Origin: Combretum micranthum
Taxonomy: Eukaryota; Streptophyta; Magnoliopsida; Myrtales; Combretaceae
Reading direction: 5' to 3'
Length of the DNA: 64,000 bases
Assembly (NCBI GenBank): GCA_024138025.1
Contig: JAMXBD010001249.1
Coordinates: 367,306-431,305, forward strand
In this document: positions 24,431 to 37,520 of the stretch, in pieces
Position numbering within the stretch: the first letter of the stretch is position 1
Layout of the letters: each line of letters starts with the position of its first letter
Notes under the pieces: generated by a model
Database searches by the model: none
Seen by the model: only the letters and a program-made list of their open reading frames with translations
What the model was told of the DNA's origin: nothing
Program-made: the position numbers and the translations under genes

Positions 24431-25655
24431 TTGTTTGAGCATTTTAGGGCAAATATTCAATTCCAGCTCCCTCTCTTCCCCCCGAGCGAGTATTTTTCCA
24501 GTGTATATTCACGTTTTCAGAATAGGCATGGATCTATGCATGGATCGGTTAACCAGTCCATGACCTTACCTTTTGGACCTAATCATTATAATCAGTTTTT
24601 TGAAGTGTCAAACCTAAACCGGTCTATTATTAGTAGTTAACCGTTTATTTGTTAATATTTTCGATTTTCGGTTATTAACTATTTAGCATAATGATTAACT
24701 AAAAGTTGCAGTTAACTATATTTCTAGTTGGTCCATAAAAAATTAAACCGAAATTATATGCTATTAAAACCTTTGCTATTTGAAATCAGATCCTAACATC
24801 AAGCAAAATTCTCTTTTGGATTGTAAAGTCCCAACCAAGCTTATTTGTTGATATGCTAAAAGCCAGTGTCTAGAAGTTCCTGAAATAGATGTGTATGAAC
24901 TTGTAAAAAATAGTTACACTAATAAACAAAGAAAATGAAAGTGGTTAGAGAGTGTAGAGAAACACCTTAGCCTTATATCTTTTGGAAGTATATCTATTAT
25001 ATGTTTCAAGAAAGATGTAGGCATTGTATCTTTTAGAGAGTCAACAGTCACCTCAAAGCTCACATATTTTAAAAAGTCCATAAGGCTAACATTATGAGCT
25101 ATTCACATGCAAAGAAGAAGGAAAACAAAATTTGATAGCGCACATAATATAAATATTCTCACCTTCAAAGAGGCATGGCAGCTACAAAAGGAGAACAATA
25201 CGAATACAACGACAACCAGTGAAGATGACGGCAACCAGCATAGACAACGACTAGCGAAGACCAAGAGTTGATGACAGATGAAGATGAAGATTGAAGACGA
25301 AGGCAGAAACTGGAATTGGAAAGTGATTTTCCCAAAAGAAAAATAATGCTACAGAAATTGATATTGATTATATTAGGATTTAACTTTTAAACTTTAAACT
25401 TTTATATATTTTTTTAAAATTAATTATATATAATATTATATATTTATAGATATCGGATAACCGTCGGTTTTTCACGATTACAACCCAAAATCAAAATCGA
25501 AAAAAATAAAAACCATGAACGTAAATCAAAATCGATGAATTAGTTAACCATATTTTTTTACTTGGTTTTCGAGTTTCAAGTCGATTTCCTCATCCTTTTG
25601 CAAACAAACATAAGGGCAAATTCGTAAAATTAGAACAATAGAATCTTCTGTTCTA
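24431..25655. other. Spacer with possible hAT-like relic
   Basis: 'ggatcggttaaccagtcc' near 24,543 and 'ggataaccgtcggtttttc' with 'attagttaacc' near 25,450-25,550 look like the inverted 'cggttaacc' ends of an old element of about 1 kb. No target duplication was found. No gene is seen. Confidence 0.3.
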
Positions 25656-25663
25656 GTCCTGGG

Positions 25664-26237
25664 TAGGGATGCAACTGGGGCGGGTTTGGGACGGGTTTTT
25701 TGAAATCCGAACCCGACCCGAGTCCTTAATTGGTGTTCCAGAACCCAAGAAAAACCCTATCAGGTTTTTTTTTTTGGTCATTTTCAAAACCAAACCCGCT
25801 AGGATTTAAGGAACCCATAACCCGTCTGACCCGATTCCAAGATTTTTAATTTTTTTCTTAAAAAAAAGCAAAAGAAATAATTTTGTTTTAAGTTATTAAT
25901 GATACAAACACTTTTGTTGAAAGAATGAATTTTAGACAATAATATCATATAAAATGATGCAAATACTTCATTTCCACTTACTTTTACATACATATAATAT
26001 AAATGGGATCCTTACTTTAATAACTTAATAATTTTAACTTTTTAATATTTTAAATTTATGTTGGATCGGGTTTTCCCAATGGGTTACATAATATATCCAA
26101 AACCCGATCCAATAACTTATCGGATTTTTTTTAATCCAAAAACCCATCCCAAAATCCTATAGGATCAAACTTTATAGAATTTTTAATGGATTAGACGATC
26201 GAGTACCTTATAACGATCCGTCCCACTTGCATCCCTA
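25664..26237. mobile_element. hAT-type MITE (574 bp) just upstream of the coiled-coil gene
   Basis: The ends are TAGGGATGCAACTGGGGCGG and, inverted, TAGGGATGCAAGTGGGACGG, 18 of 20 identical. Flanking 8-bp copies GTCCTGGG (25,656-25,663) and ATCCTGAG (26,238-26,245) agree at 6 of 8 positions. The interior is rich in 'aacccgacccgag'-type words on both sides, and no transposase is present. Its right end is about 180 bases before the ATG of the next gene, so it lies in that gene's promoter. Confidence 0.87.
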
Positions 26238-26416
26238 ATCCTGAGCCAATGGAATGAGAATCTAATTCCCATTTATAGATTTAAGTGTCGACCGTTACCG
26301 AATCACAAAAAAGAGTCCTGTTGGCGTATTCTGGGCGGCTTTTAGGTTTCTGGGGTTTGCTGCTGCTGCTGTTTGTTTTGTTTAGTTTTGTCTTTTTTTT
26401 CCCGTAAGTGCTAGAA

Positions 26417-29400
26417 ATGGCGGAATCAGACCTCCAGAAGCTCCTCAAACCCTTCTACGAACGAGCTTCCGAAGCTGAGGTTAGTGCTTACTGGCTTAGT
26501 CATCAACATGCCAATAGCACTTCTCACGGTTCCCATTCTTGGTATCTCTTTCTATAGGTTTCTTTTCTTTGGTTAAATTTCTTTCTATAGGTTTCGTGCT
26601 CATATTATGTCATATGTAGCAGTTATCTTTCGATATTTCTGATTCTACGGTTTCATAGATCCCATTACGCTGACTGTATAGCCATGTCGATGATTAGGAG
26701 ATGGAACGAATGGTTTCTTAATTGGACCGCACAATTCACCATATTTGTCCATTGATATTTACAAAATGAGTGATGTGTGTGAAGACTTTCTTTTCTTTCC
26801 AAAAGTGCTTTTGATTTCATTGTGGCTTGTGAAGCCTCTTGGCCAAAGTGGCATTAACACTTTTTTTTTTTTAAAGCACTGTGGTTTTTGGATGATTTAT
26901 TGCTTATTAAGAGAAAGATGAAGGATGTAGCCATAGAGCTAATTGATTTAAAGAATTAAATTTTAGGCCTTGACGGGGTTATTTTGTGTTCCTTTTTACT
27001 ACTCAAAGTACATAATATATATTTTATGCTGCCGTATAAGAATAATAAAGCAAAAGTTGAGAAGAGTGTGGATGAGCTATGTATTTGGACTGGTGGACAG
27101 AATGAGTTGGAGAAACTTTATTCGTTATAAGGATGCTTAATGTACCCATAATTAGTTGCGCAAGGCTAAAAAATATTGGGAAAAGAATGATGGTATAATT
27201 TCAGTTGCCAGGGGGATTAGGCTATGATGTACAACTTGTTCGCATTCATTAGAATTTTTGGTACATAAATTGCATAGAAAATGTTAATTTTCTTTCTTTT
27301 TAGTATACTTAAATGCTTGTTCTTGATTGATAGTTAGATATGGCATGTCTAGCAATCAATGCTGTTTGTTGGTGTTCCTGTTGAAAATGAACAATGGATG
27401 TAGAAAAATTGTTTTCATTTTTCGGGGAAGAAACTATTTTCCTAATTTGTAATAAACGTGTCTTTTGAGTGAAGAAATTGGTCATTGGGTTTCTATTTGC
27501 ACAAGTTTGGAAAGCATTCTTGCACACTCAGATTTACATCTTTTAATCCAACATGCTATTACCTTAATTGTTGGTATTAGTGTTCATTGTTGCAGTTCCT
27601 TTGGTTTTTTTCAAAAGGATCAATCGTGATGGACTTTTTTCTATATAATTATCCTTTTTCCTTTAGGCTCTGTTGCAGGCTAAGCAGTTAACATATGCTT
27701 CCTTGTTATTAAAATGTTAGTATGTACAAGTGTTCTTTGCTTAATTTTAAATACATTTATTTTAACTTGAGTCTATTAGTAATAAGAGTTAAGGAAAATT
27801 AATGGAAAAACTATCTCATTATGTTTTAATTGGCAGTGCCAAATGCAAGCATTTGGATAAGAGCTCATATAACATAGTAAATGTAGGATAAATATCAATG
27901 GCGGCCTCCAAGCATGTTGAATGATGTTGTAGCCACTAAAACCATGCCACATGCCCATGAAATAAACAATGAAGGAGGTGAAAATGGTCTTGACGGGATA
28001 TTTGTCATGATGTTAGCAGCTGAAACAGGAATCGATGGTATAATTAGAGACGTATGATATTTCATGCGAACAGGTCGTTATAAAACTAGTCTGTCAATAC
28101 CCATGGAAAAGAGAAAGTTTCGCATTCTCTCCTTTTCCCTTTTCTAGTATGGTTGAAGACATCATGTTGCTGGTAACTCTGAGCCACCACCATCTACCAC
28201 CCATGCTTTTTAGTTAATACTTGCCTTTTAGATTTCCACTGGGTTGAAAGAGCTATTCCAGAGGGAATCTTGCAATTGCTGTTGCTCACATTAACATTGT
28301 GCAACAAGAAATATTGGATTTTTTTTTTTTATTTTTATGTTTTTGAGCTTTTCTTGCACCATGTAAAGTAGTGAATGAGCAACTCTTTAAACCTACTTAG
28401 GCCAGTTTGATTTTACCTACTGAAAGCCAACGTAAATGATGCATGCATCTGGTAGAAAGATATAAAGACTTAAAGGAAATCGGTCTAATTATGATCATGT
28501 CTATCCATTAACAAAAGAAACAACAATTTTAGAGGTAGTTTGTCTTACAAAGCAACATTCTTTGGATTGTACTATGAGTTTTATGGTTCTTGTGGTTATA
28601 TGACTTGTCTTTACTTATTACACAATATTGACAGCCTTCGCTGTAATCCTCTCATATAAGACGGATGTTGAAGGTTATTCTTGGAAGGAACTTAAATAAC
28701 TTAATTTTTTTTTTTAATGCACTCAACAAGGCCATTGTGCTATTTACTAATTTCCTGCTTTGGTATAACAGCAGTAGTTATTGTTAAATCCTCCTAGTGT
28801 AGTTTTCATTTTGTGAGATTAACACTTTGATCCCTCAGCCATAAGTATGCTCAAGGGGTTGGTTTTTGCTGCTTCATTCCCATTTGATTACTGTGAGAAT
28901 GAAAGCTAAGCATTTTGTTATTGAAATTCCATTATCTTGGTCTATATGTTTTTCATCTAAAGTTGCTTTCAACATTTTCAATGTCCAAATATTTGTTCTG
29001 CGATGTAATTTTGGTAAAAGGGTCTTCAAATAAGTACGCAAATGCATTAGTCTTTCAACTGGCTTCTAGATGACACTGGAATTTTCTAATCGTTCAGGAA
29101 CGCTTGGCAAAGCTTGAAGTTTCCCTTGCAGGAGACAAAGGTAATATAAGGTGGAACTTTTTACTGTATTCTTCACTGATATATGGACTTAAAATTAATT
29201 CAGAAACGGTTATTCAAATAGATTGTGCAAATGAAGAGTATCTTAAAAAGTTAAATGAACTCCAGTCAGAGCTTGAACTTACGAAGTCAGAACTGGCTTC
29301 TGAACGTGAGAAGGTAGTATGAATTCCTATCCTTTCCAAAGTTCCCACCAGTGATAAAGAAAATGACAGTTGTCTTAACTCTTTTACAGGCAAAGAAATA

Positions 29401-29488
29401 TGAAGCTGAAAATGAGAAACTCCAGTATCGCATTTCCCATCTGGTGCGTGCAGTTAGGGAGAATGATCTGAAGTCGGCAACTAAGTAG
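26417..29488 (+). CDS. Small coiled-coil protein of unknown function, four exons
   Basis: The model is exons 26,417-26,479, 29,098-29,140, 29,222-29,313 and 29,390-29,488, giving 98 residues, all with GT/AG borders and consistent phase. An alternative acceptor for exon 3 at 29,204 gives 104 residues. The protein starts MAESDLQKLLKPFYERASEAE and continues almost entirely as charged heptad-like helix (LKKLNELQSELELTKSELASE), ending with 'KLQYRISHLVRAVREND'. There is no signal peptide, membrane segment or catalytic motif. It looks like a conserved plant coiled-coil protein, but I cannot name it. The start codon is the first ATG after a T-rich, GCT-repeat leader at 26,340-26,400. Intron 1 is about 2.6 kb. 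Intron 2 is short, has a length divisible by three and has no in-frame stop. Confidence 0.8.
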
Positions 29489-32400
29489 AGTTAGCTTCAC
29501 AGCGCATGTGTTTACATGTATTACAAGGTGATTGTGGGAACCAGTGACTCTCAGCAGGCTAGTGCAGAATTTCTAATAGAGCCTCAAAACCTAGACAGTA
29601 GTGATCAAAGTTATCTGTATCCTGATTTCATTGAGATTACCTTTATTATCTATTCTTAAATACGGAAAAAGAACAGTTCGATATTGATGAAGTTTTACAT
29701 TTTCTGTTCCAGCTTCTTCTTGTGTTTTAAATCAGCATGCTGTGCTAGAACCTCGGTATAGCTTTTATCTAGTGTAATAATATGAGGCAGAAAATTCAGT
29801 TTCTTAAGAAGATTAGCTCATTTTCTTGTAATGCAGCACAGAAAACCTTAGTAACCTCACTATTTTTTTTTTTTTTTGAAGAATAGGAACATTTTTAATG
29901 AATTCCATGAAATTTATTCTAGACATTTGTTTTCATCATGACTTGTGTAAAATTCATTTCATGGTGTATTTTTAAATCTTGTTTAGATATTAGAAACCGA
30001 AAGAGCCACTGCAACTTGAAGGACCAATTGGCCTACATTGACAACCTAAACTTATCCATCTTCTGACTGGAGAAGGTTCAGATTGTCTCATTTAACTTAC
30101 TCAAGTGAGATAAAAATTTAGTACTCATCCTAGGAAATTATTCGTGTTTTATCATAAGCACAATGATAAGTTCCTATAATAGATTCAATTACTGGATAAT
30201 TCTAGCAATCTCTAGCTAGAATAAGACTAATTAGTTCTAATGTTACTTGTAATTTAAACGTAATTCGGTTTTGTTTTAGTGTGTTCTTGTGTTTTTGTAT
30301 ATTTTGTTGAATAACTCAAATTTTTTTATGCTTTTAGCAAACTCACTTTGCTATATGAGGAAATGTATGATGAAGGGTTTTGACACAATTTTCTAGTTAT
30401 TTTCATTAGTATCTTTTTATTTAATTTGCATTTATAACTTATTTGTATCTGATTTGTTTGATTATTTATGACTAAAAATATTTATTTTTCTATATATATT
30501 TCTTTACAAATTTTGTTTGGAAACGATAAAGATAAGATGTCAAAACAACAACAAAAAAAAAAAAAAATGAACAAAAAACACTTAATAATCTTACTTTTTG
30601 AGATTTTTAATCATTGTAATAATGTCTTGTAAAATCTAAGAATTCCAAGAAGTTGTTTCTTTTTTTTTTTAATTTTTTGATAAATTTTAGAATAAATAAA
30701 TAATAATGGGTAATATTTAAGTTATTAAATAGCACCTAAAGTTCTAAAATTAAAAAAAAAAAAAATAAAGAAAGACCTAAAAAGGATGTTTCATGGTCAT
30801 GGCACTTAGGAATAATAATATGGCATTTAGAAGAATTTGGATTATCAGATTTTTATTGGTATTTATTGTATTAGATCTGTAATTTATAATTTATCTGTAT
30901 TGATTCAGTATCGGTTCAGTTTGGTCAATTTATGAGTAAAACTGTCAGTTTTTCATTAATATAGTTTTTTGATAAACATCAGTTTGAAAATGATACTAAA
31001 TTGTAGATGAACCTTATTTACAACTCTTAAATTTTTTTCTTTTTCCACTATATCTTTATTTATTAGTTTATGAACAGTTACTATTCTACAAAGTTTAGTT
31101 AAAAAAAAGGGTGGGGGGGTGTGTGTGAAGAAAAGAAAAATATATCATGAAGGTATTGTGGTAGCACTATATTGATTTTCCTTATGACTTACTCTGGGAC
31201 AGGAAAAGGTAATGAAGTAATTGAGCAAAGAGTACTTCTTCTTGTTGATACTCTTATCTGATAATTCATTTAATAGTTAGGAAATGTATTGCAATATCTT
31301 ATATATTTTCATACACTTATTTTTTTAAGTAAATTGTATAATCGATCTTGAAGATGTGTGATTGGGGAGCTTAATTATAACATTAACCAAAATGAAAAGC
31401 TTCGAATTAAGATGTAAAGGAGATAAATTAGGATATAGAAGACAGAGATGAAAGCCCGGAAATTTTCCCGGGTAGACCCCATTTAACTGCAGAACAATGT
31501 TGAAGGGTCGGAACTAAGGAGAAGACTGACTCGTTAAAATATATATGTATTTAATAAATTACCAACGTTCTAATTGATGCTATTTTATGTATTTATATAT
31601 CAGTCATATGCTTTATATGTGACATTATATGCATGCTATATATGCTATTTACATACTTTAACTTATACTATTGGATCTAGTATATGCAAATAGCTGAATT
31701 GTATATAGTATATGTGTTTTTTTTTTTTATGAAAAAACAAAATTTCATGTACTATATATATCATATGGATGATAATTCCATAATTATTTTGTTGTGAGTT
31801 ATATTTATATAAATGTTTTTCAGTAATAGTAGATGAGTTTCACACACATCTCCATTTCCATCACACACTAAAAGTGTCGGCGACTTCACTGTTCAATTAC
31901 AGCTAATATTATGGCATTAACAATGGAAGATTCTCGTTCCGCCTCTGTTGGCTGCTGCCCTATGTCCTGTCCTTGTCGCTTTTATTTGCCGTCTTTTGTA
32001 TCTTTTAGTAGCGTTTTTAAATATAGATTATAAAATCTTATGTATTTACAATTTTAATTAGTCTCGGTATTTTTAATAAATAAAATACGAAAAAAAGATA
32101 ATACATCCAACCATCTACTTGAAAACCAAAAATGGACTGCTTAGTCTTTCCGATGTTAGATCTCAAGCAAATTATGGTTTAACATAAAACAATAAGGTAC
32201 ATATAAAAATAACAATCCAAAAAAGTAAAAACCCTAATATACGGTGAATCAATCTTGTAAATTGTGTATAAAAACTAAGGCTCTTTAATAATTTTGAGAA
32301 AGAAATGTCAGTAGAATAAAACACAAAAAGAACAAAACTAAATTTTAAATAAAATTATCTAGTTTAACCTGCATAAATAAAATGGTAAACCTAAGTGCTT

Positions 32401-33231
32401 ATACTTTTAATTTTTCACAATTCAATATCTGATTTTTAAATTTTTGACAAATTATTATTTATACGTTTAAAATATATGCAATTCTATCTCAGATATTTAA
32501 CAAACAATTATTTTAATAATAGGATAATAGTTTAATTTTTTAGCAATTTATTACAGCATTTTTAGATTTTAACTATATTTTACTACTGTCTACCTTTGTC
32601 ATGTCAGTAAAATAAACTTCTATCACATATTATTTAGCAAATATTTTCAAAGCACAAGCCAAAAGTTGAAAATATAGCACTTAGCAGCCATTATTTCAAG
32701 GAAACACTGTTTCTGCTTGTGGTTAAACAAGACTAATCCTACATATTAATATTATTAAATATTAATTATTGCAAAGCAACTTGGTTTAATTTCTAATAGG
32801 AAGAAAAAAAAGTGAGTTTTAGAAATTAATTTCAGGACGATAAGGATCTGGCAACTACCTATCGTATAGATGGTTCCCAATTCCTGACAAGTAGTATAAT
32901 GGATCCCTCGATATCGAAGTGATTACCAAAAAATTGGCATAAGACGATAATGTATTTAGAATCCAAAATATTGCTAGCCTACAAAGTTCACAGGATGTCA
33001 AATCAATAGCTAGCAAATCTTAAGAGGATAATAGTAATAATAGATTAACATAAGGGGTCATACAATGTAGTGAGTCGAAAATCTCTGCTAGATATCCTCA
33101 TCTTCAAGTGTGGAATATGGACAGGATAGCTACCCATCCAGCAAAAATTGTGTGAATTCCTAATCATCTCTATGAATATGAATGGAAGACATGGATTGTG
33201 AAAAAGAATCTTCCAGCGGTGACTAATGATT
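29489..33231. other. AT-rich intergenic region between the two host genes
   Basis: The first 200-300 bases are probably the 3' UTR of the coiled-coil gene ('gtgtaataatatgag' near 29,775). A local GC-richer patch at 31,850-32,033 holds a 40-codon ORF starting at ATG 31,911 ('MALTMEDSRSASVGCCPMSC') with no known homolog. The few hundred bases before 33,231 are the likely 3' UTR of the minus-strand transporter. Everything else is AT-rich without structure I can name. Confidence 0.45.
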
Positions 33232-36200
33232 TTATTTGAATCTCCTCTTTGCTTCTCCATAAGCAACCACTCCCATTACCGTTATTGCATAGCCTCCGAT
33301 GCCCATTACTGTCACGGGATTTCTAAACAGGAGGATTGAGATTACAACAGCCACAGCACCTTTAGCATTCCCTAACACCTGATAAGATGTTAAGATCAAG
33401 GACCTAATACCGATTAGCATATACAGCTCCTTGAAATGGTATAAATAATATGAATTGACTTGTGATTTTAACAACTATAATACAACTGCTTAAAATGGTT
33501 GATAAAACTCATTTGCAAGATGCTAAGGCTCTAGCCCGTGTTTAGAGATTGAAATGTATTTCAATAGCTTCCATAGTTACAGGAAATGATTTTGTGGTTC
33601 AAATTGAAACAAGGATAGAGATGTGTTATCGAACCTGGAGAGTAAGAGCACTAGTGTGTTTAGTCACCAGAAAGTTTGACAAATTGGCCACATATGCCGT
33701 AGCTGAATTAGCCAAAAGTAGTAGCCACAAGAATCGACGTTCCCTTCCCATGGATAAGGTAAATTCCAAGACATTTGGCTCCATCACAAGTGCTGCAGGA
33801 AGTAAAACTACAACTGCAATTGGTGACATGTATAACAGCAAATTCATTGAGTTCAGTTTCTCCCTGTAAAAAGAGTTGAGTGTCAATTAGCAAGGGAGAT
33901 CTACTGGGAACTTCATTCAAGAGGAAATAGGAAGATCTAATAGAAAAGGCCCTGAAGAACTCAGAGTGAGAACATATAAGTAGTCATGATGGGAGATTAG
34001 CAAGGGAGATCTACTGGAAACTTCATTCAAGAGGAAATAGGAAGATCTAATTGAAATGGCCCTGAAGAACTCAGAGTGAGAACATATAAGTAGTCATGAT
34101 GGAGATTGCATACGGAACAAAAAGGAGAAAATACAGGAGTGCTTATAATATCAGCACTCAAAATAGTGTCTAAAGAAGCATTGCCTCTTTTGACGTCCAG
34201 AGGAAACAATGAAAAAAGGTCCCTTTTAGCAACTTATTGCTAAATGATGAAGACAAAGGGTTTGCAATAAATCTCAGTTGCTGTACTCAATGAGCAAGAA
34301 GAACTAGAACTTAGTTGACTAAAAATGATGTTGCAATCAAATAATGTAACAAGTACTTCTCTATGTACAGACCAAATAGATGCAAAAATCAATTACCCTT
34401 CAGAAGAAAGCAAGACGCTCTGAAGAACAGACTTGAAGGCTCTTGCAGCCGTAGCACTGATGCACATAATGAATCCAAACAAGTGAAAACTCGGCTCACC
34501 CTGCCACCAATGAGAATTCATTATACAACAGAAGAAAACCGAACAACTAAATCTAGTAAATGAAACTATAAGTTTCGTTGAACATGTATATAGTACTTGA
34601 TGTGCAATAGGAATGTATATTTAAAAAAACAATAAAATTTATGCTTCTTTATGGAACTTTTTTGTTGTGATTAGTCAAAGTGTTTGCAGTTTCATAGTGC
34701 TCAAATTGAACATTTCCAAGGTTTTGCAAATACAAGAATTTTGAAATATGATCATCTCAGCAAAAGTATAGAAATATACATAATATAGCAAATCATGAAA
34801 CAATAAGTTCCTTGATATATTGGAATGTAATTAGATAGGACCATCTTATGCCAATATATCCACACTTAGGAAGAATTTGATAGAGCATGCTAGAGACAGG
34901 GATATATAAGAGCCAATTGTCTGCACTTCTTACAAACCTCTATTACCACATGTTTTTTAAGAGGACTGGTGCAAGTACTAACTAGCATATGTCTCCTAAA
35001 CCATTGTGGTTAGTAGTAGCCCGAGCAATCTTGTCAATTAATCTTTTGGCAAATGCACTGCAAATTTCATTATTGAAATTGTATCCAAATTCAAAAACAC
35101 CCCATGCCTTTTCACAGAGGATAGCTTTATCCCTTAATCAAACAACCCCATAGAGCCATCCCTTGCTCACTCCTATTTGCTGGTACATTCTGCCCTCACT
35201 TTTCTGTTTAATTATATCTCTTCATTTGTTCAAGTGCTTCTGCATAAAACTTAAATGCTAATATTGTGGAGATGTACGGAACAAAATTTCTGTTATTGAA
35301 CTTAATAAAACAGGAAATTAGGCAACAATTCATTTGTTGAGAACAGAGACTTCCAAGAAGAATCATAGGGGTTTGCTTTTTTTACTAGTATATTATAGCA
35401 AATAATATATGTTTTGGGTCAATCCAAATGGGGCAAAAAGAACAGCCTATAATTGGCTGCAGCAAGGACTTACTGCTCGAACTCACTTGATCATATTCAT
35501 GTAACATACACACCTAACTAACTAAAAAGTGAAGAGTTCTTGCTAAACTTGGACTTCCATAATCAAATTCTAGAGCTAAAAATTCCTTTGCAAAACAATT
35601 AGGGTATTAAATGAAATTTTTAATTACTTCTCTCAAAGATTCTACAAGATATGAAATGAAAGTCACAAGACAGAGAAGATAGCCAACAGATTAACAAGAC
35701 ATTTGAGTCATTTAAGTACCGGCACAAAAGCTAACCCTTCAAGTGTAATCATTGTCCTTGTTTTGATGGCATGTAACATTCTTTATTTGCAATTTAGAGA
35801 ACAATTACTACGTGGACGAAGTAAAAAATAAGCCTCTGTATCTAGAACATTTGTCCTGGACTAGCTTTGATTTAATACATTTCACATCGCTTAGTGACAA
35901 GAAGGAACTTTTTGAAAATGACCCTTTCTATCCCAACAGATTCATATGAATATTCAACATAAAAGGATGGAACCTTTCCCATTACACATCTGTCTATGCT
36001 GTCTTACCTCTTGCTCTATCTAGCAGGAATCTTTTCCTGGGGGACCTTGGTGCCATTGTATCCACTTCCATTCTAGGAATATCATATACCCAAATCTACT
36101 CCGGCATTAAATGAAGTTCAATGACTCAGCATTAATCACTGAACATTTGAAACCATTTTGGCGACTATGCCTCTTCTACTATAGCAAAACAATACCTCAA

Positions 36201-37304
36201 TTTTGCAACCTAAATCCCATCCCATAGTGACCTCAGGTAGTCAACGCCCAAAATCTTATTGATTGTTGCAAGGTTGAGCTTAAAACCATGCATTTGCTAT
36301 CCAAAAATAACTGAAACATCGAAATTCTCACCTCCACATAGACAAAACACATCAACAAGAAATCACTACCGAGCTTTACACATAGAGATCAAAAGTTAAT
36401 CCAGTGATCTTTGTATAAAAAGACCACACCGGAGGGATATTTGCTGTCTCGAGTTAGCAGTCTCAATATTATTTCCACCTGACATAAACCAAACAATAGA
36501 AACATTGTATAATTATATCAATTCGTTTAACCTACCTACCAAGCTCACTGACTACAAAATCAATGCGCACATGAGACGACAAATTCAAGACAGCTGAAAA
36601 ACATCTGCACTTTCATATGTCATCCTAAACAAATCCACACCACACCACACCCAAACTCAGATCTACATACCAAGATAACAAATCAACGCCATTGAGACAA
36701 TGTGGATCAAAATTCATAAACAGAATCCGATCAAACGCATAAAAAGATTGATTAAATGAACACAAAGCACAAGCTTGAAAAAAAAAAAATCGAAACCCAG
36801 GATAGACCCATCAATCAAAATTTCATTGAAAAATCAAAAAAAGAAAAAAAAAATTACATACCCCACTTGCAATTATAACACCAGCAACAACAGGCACAAG
36901 AGCAGCATAAGTAATCCAAGCCTCTCTTTTGAAAGTCATCAAATAAGCAAAAACTGCAGTGAAGAAGGGCGTGGTAGCACCAACAGCTTGATTAAAACTC
37001 ACAGGAAGGTACCTAAGTGAGACATTGCCACCCACAACAGACGCACAGAACACGACACTCAAAGTAGCAATCTTGAGGAATTGAGACCTGGATTTAATGA
37101 CTTGTAAAGGCACAAACTTGAAGAACATGATCGAAACGTAGCTGAGGATAGCACAAGCTGACATGTGACACATGGTGAGAAAAATTGGAAAACGGAAGCC
37201 ATAATTTGAGAGTAAGTATTTGTTGAGAAGATCACTCCTATGTTCGAAGAGTACCATAGGGATACGAGTGATGCTATGAATAAAGATTGCTTCTTTGATG
37301 ACAT
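33232..37304 (-). CDS. UUAT1-like: UUAT1-like Golgi UDP-uronic acid/nucleotide-sugar transporter, frameshift in exon 1
   Basis: The four exons on the minus strand are 37,304-36,862, 34,500-34,397, 33,863-33,635 and 33,378-33,232. All introns are GT-AG with matching phases. The protein would be about 307 residues, close to the roughly 310 usual for UUAT/KT-family antiporters of the drug/metabolite transporter superfamily. Family text includes '[14 protein letters not shown]', '[14 protein letters not shown]', '[17 protein letters not shown]', '[13 protein letters not shown]', '[19 protein letters not shown]' and a basic C-terminus EAKRRFK. About ten hydrophobic segments are expected. Arabidopsis UUAT1 moves UDP-glucuronic and UDP-galacturonic acid into the Golgi for pectin and hemicellulose synthesis; the substrate here is inferred. 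Odd: near 37,230 one base is missing, so the ATG at 37,304 reads out of frame with the rest. A rival in-frame start at 37,332 gives an N-terminus unlike the family. It is either a recent pseudogene or a sequence error. Confidence 0.88.
33888..34105 (-). repeat. 110-bp tandem duplication in intron 2 of the transporter gene
   Basis: The segment beginning TAGCAAGGGAGATCTACTGG at 33,888 is repeated head to tail at 33,998. The copies differ at only a few bases (for example gggaac/ggaaac, aatagaaaa/aattgaaat), so the duplication is recent. It lies wholly between exon 2 and exon 3 and does not touch the splice sites. Confidence 0.9.
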
Positions 37305-37520
37305 TGTAATTTGGAAATGACAAATAAAACAAAGATTATATCTTTCTTATTTGTCAATTTAGTTTAATGCAATGGGTGTTTGGATCTGTGGGTGTAAGAG
37401 TGAAGGATGCGAAGGTGGTGGAAGGAGTTGATCTCACCTGGAGGTTCATAAAATTTTCAGATTTCCAGTTTCAGAGAAAAGGTAAGATGGGAAATTGCCG
37501 CCGGTGGATTTGTTTTAATG
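37305..37520 (-). promoter_or_regulatory. 5' leader and proximal promoter of the transporter gene
   Basis: On the minus strand this stretch is pyrimidine-rich ('ccttccaccaccttcgc', 'catccttcactcttacacc'), as in many plant leaders. No clear TATA box was found. A 'caccggcggcaatttccc' block at about 37,490-37,510 is the most GC-rich part. A second start-like ATG at 37,332 lies within it. Confidence 0.4.

Noticed and set aside
33549..33869. Plus-strand ORF of 106 codons
   Set aside because: It lies antisense to exon 3 of the transporter, which explains the open frame.
36823..37332. ATG at 37,332 as the true start of the transporter
   Set aside because: It gives an N-terminus unlike the family, whereas the other frame from 37,304 gives the conserved '[13 protein letters not shown]'. 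A frameshift explains both better.
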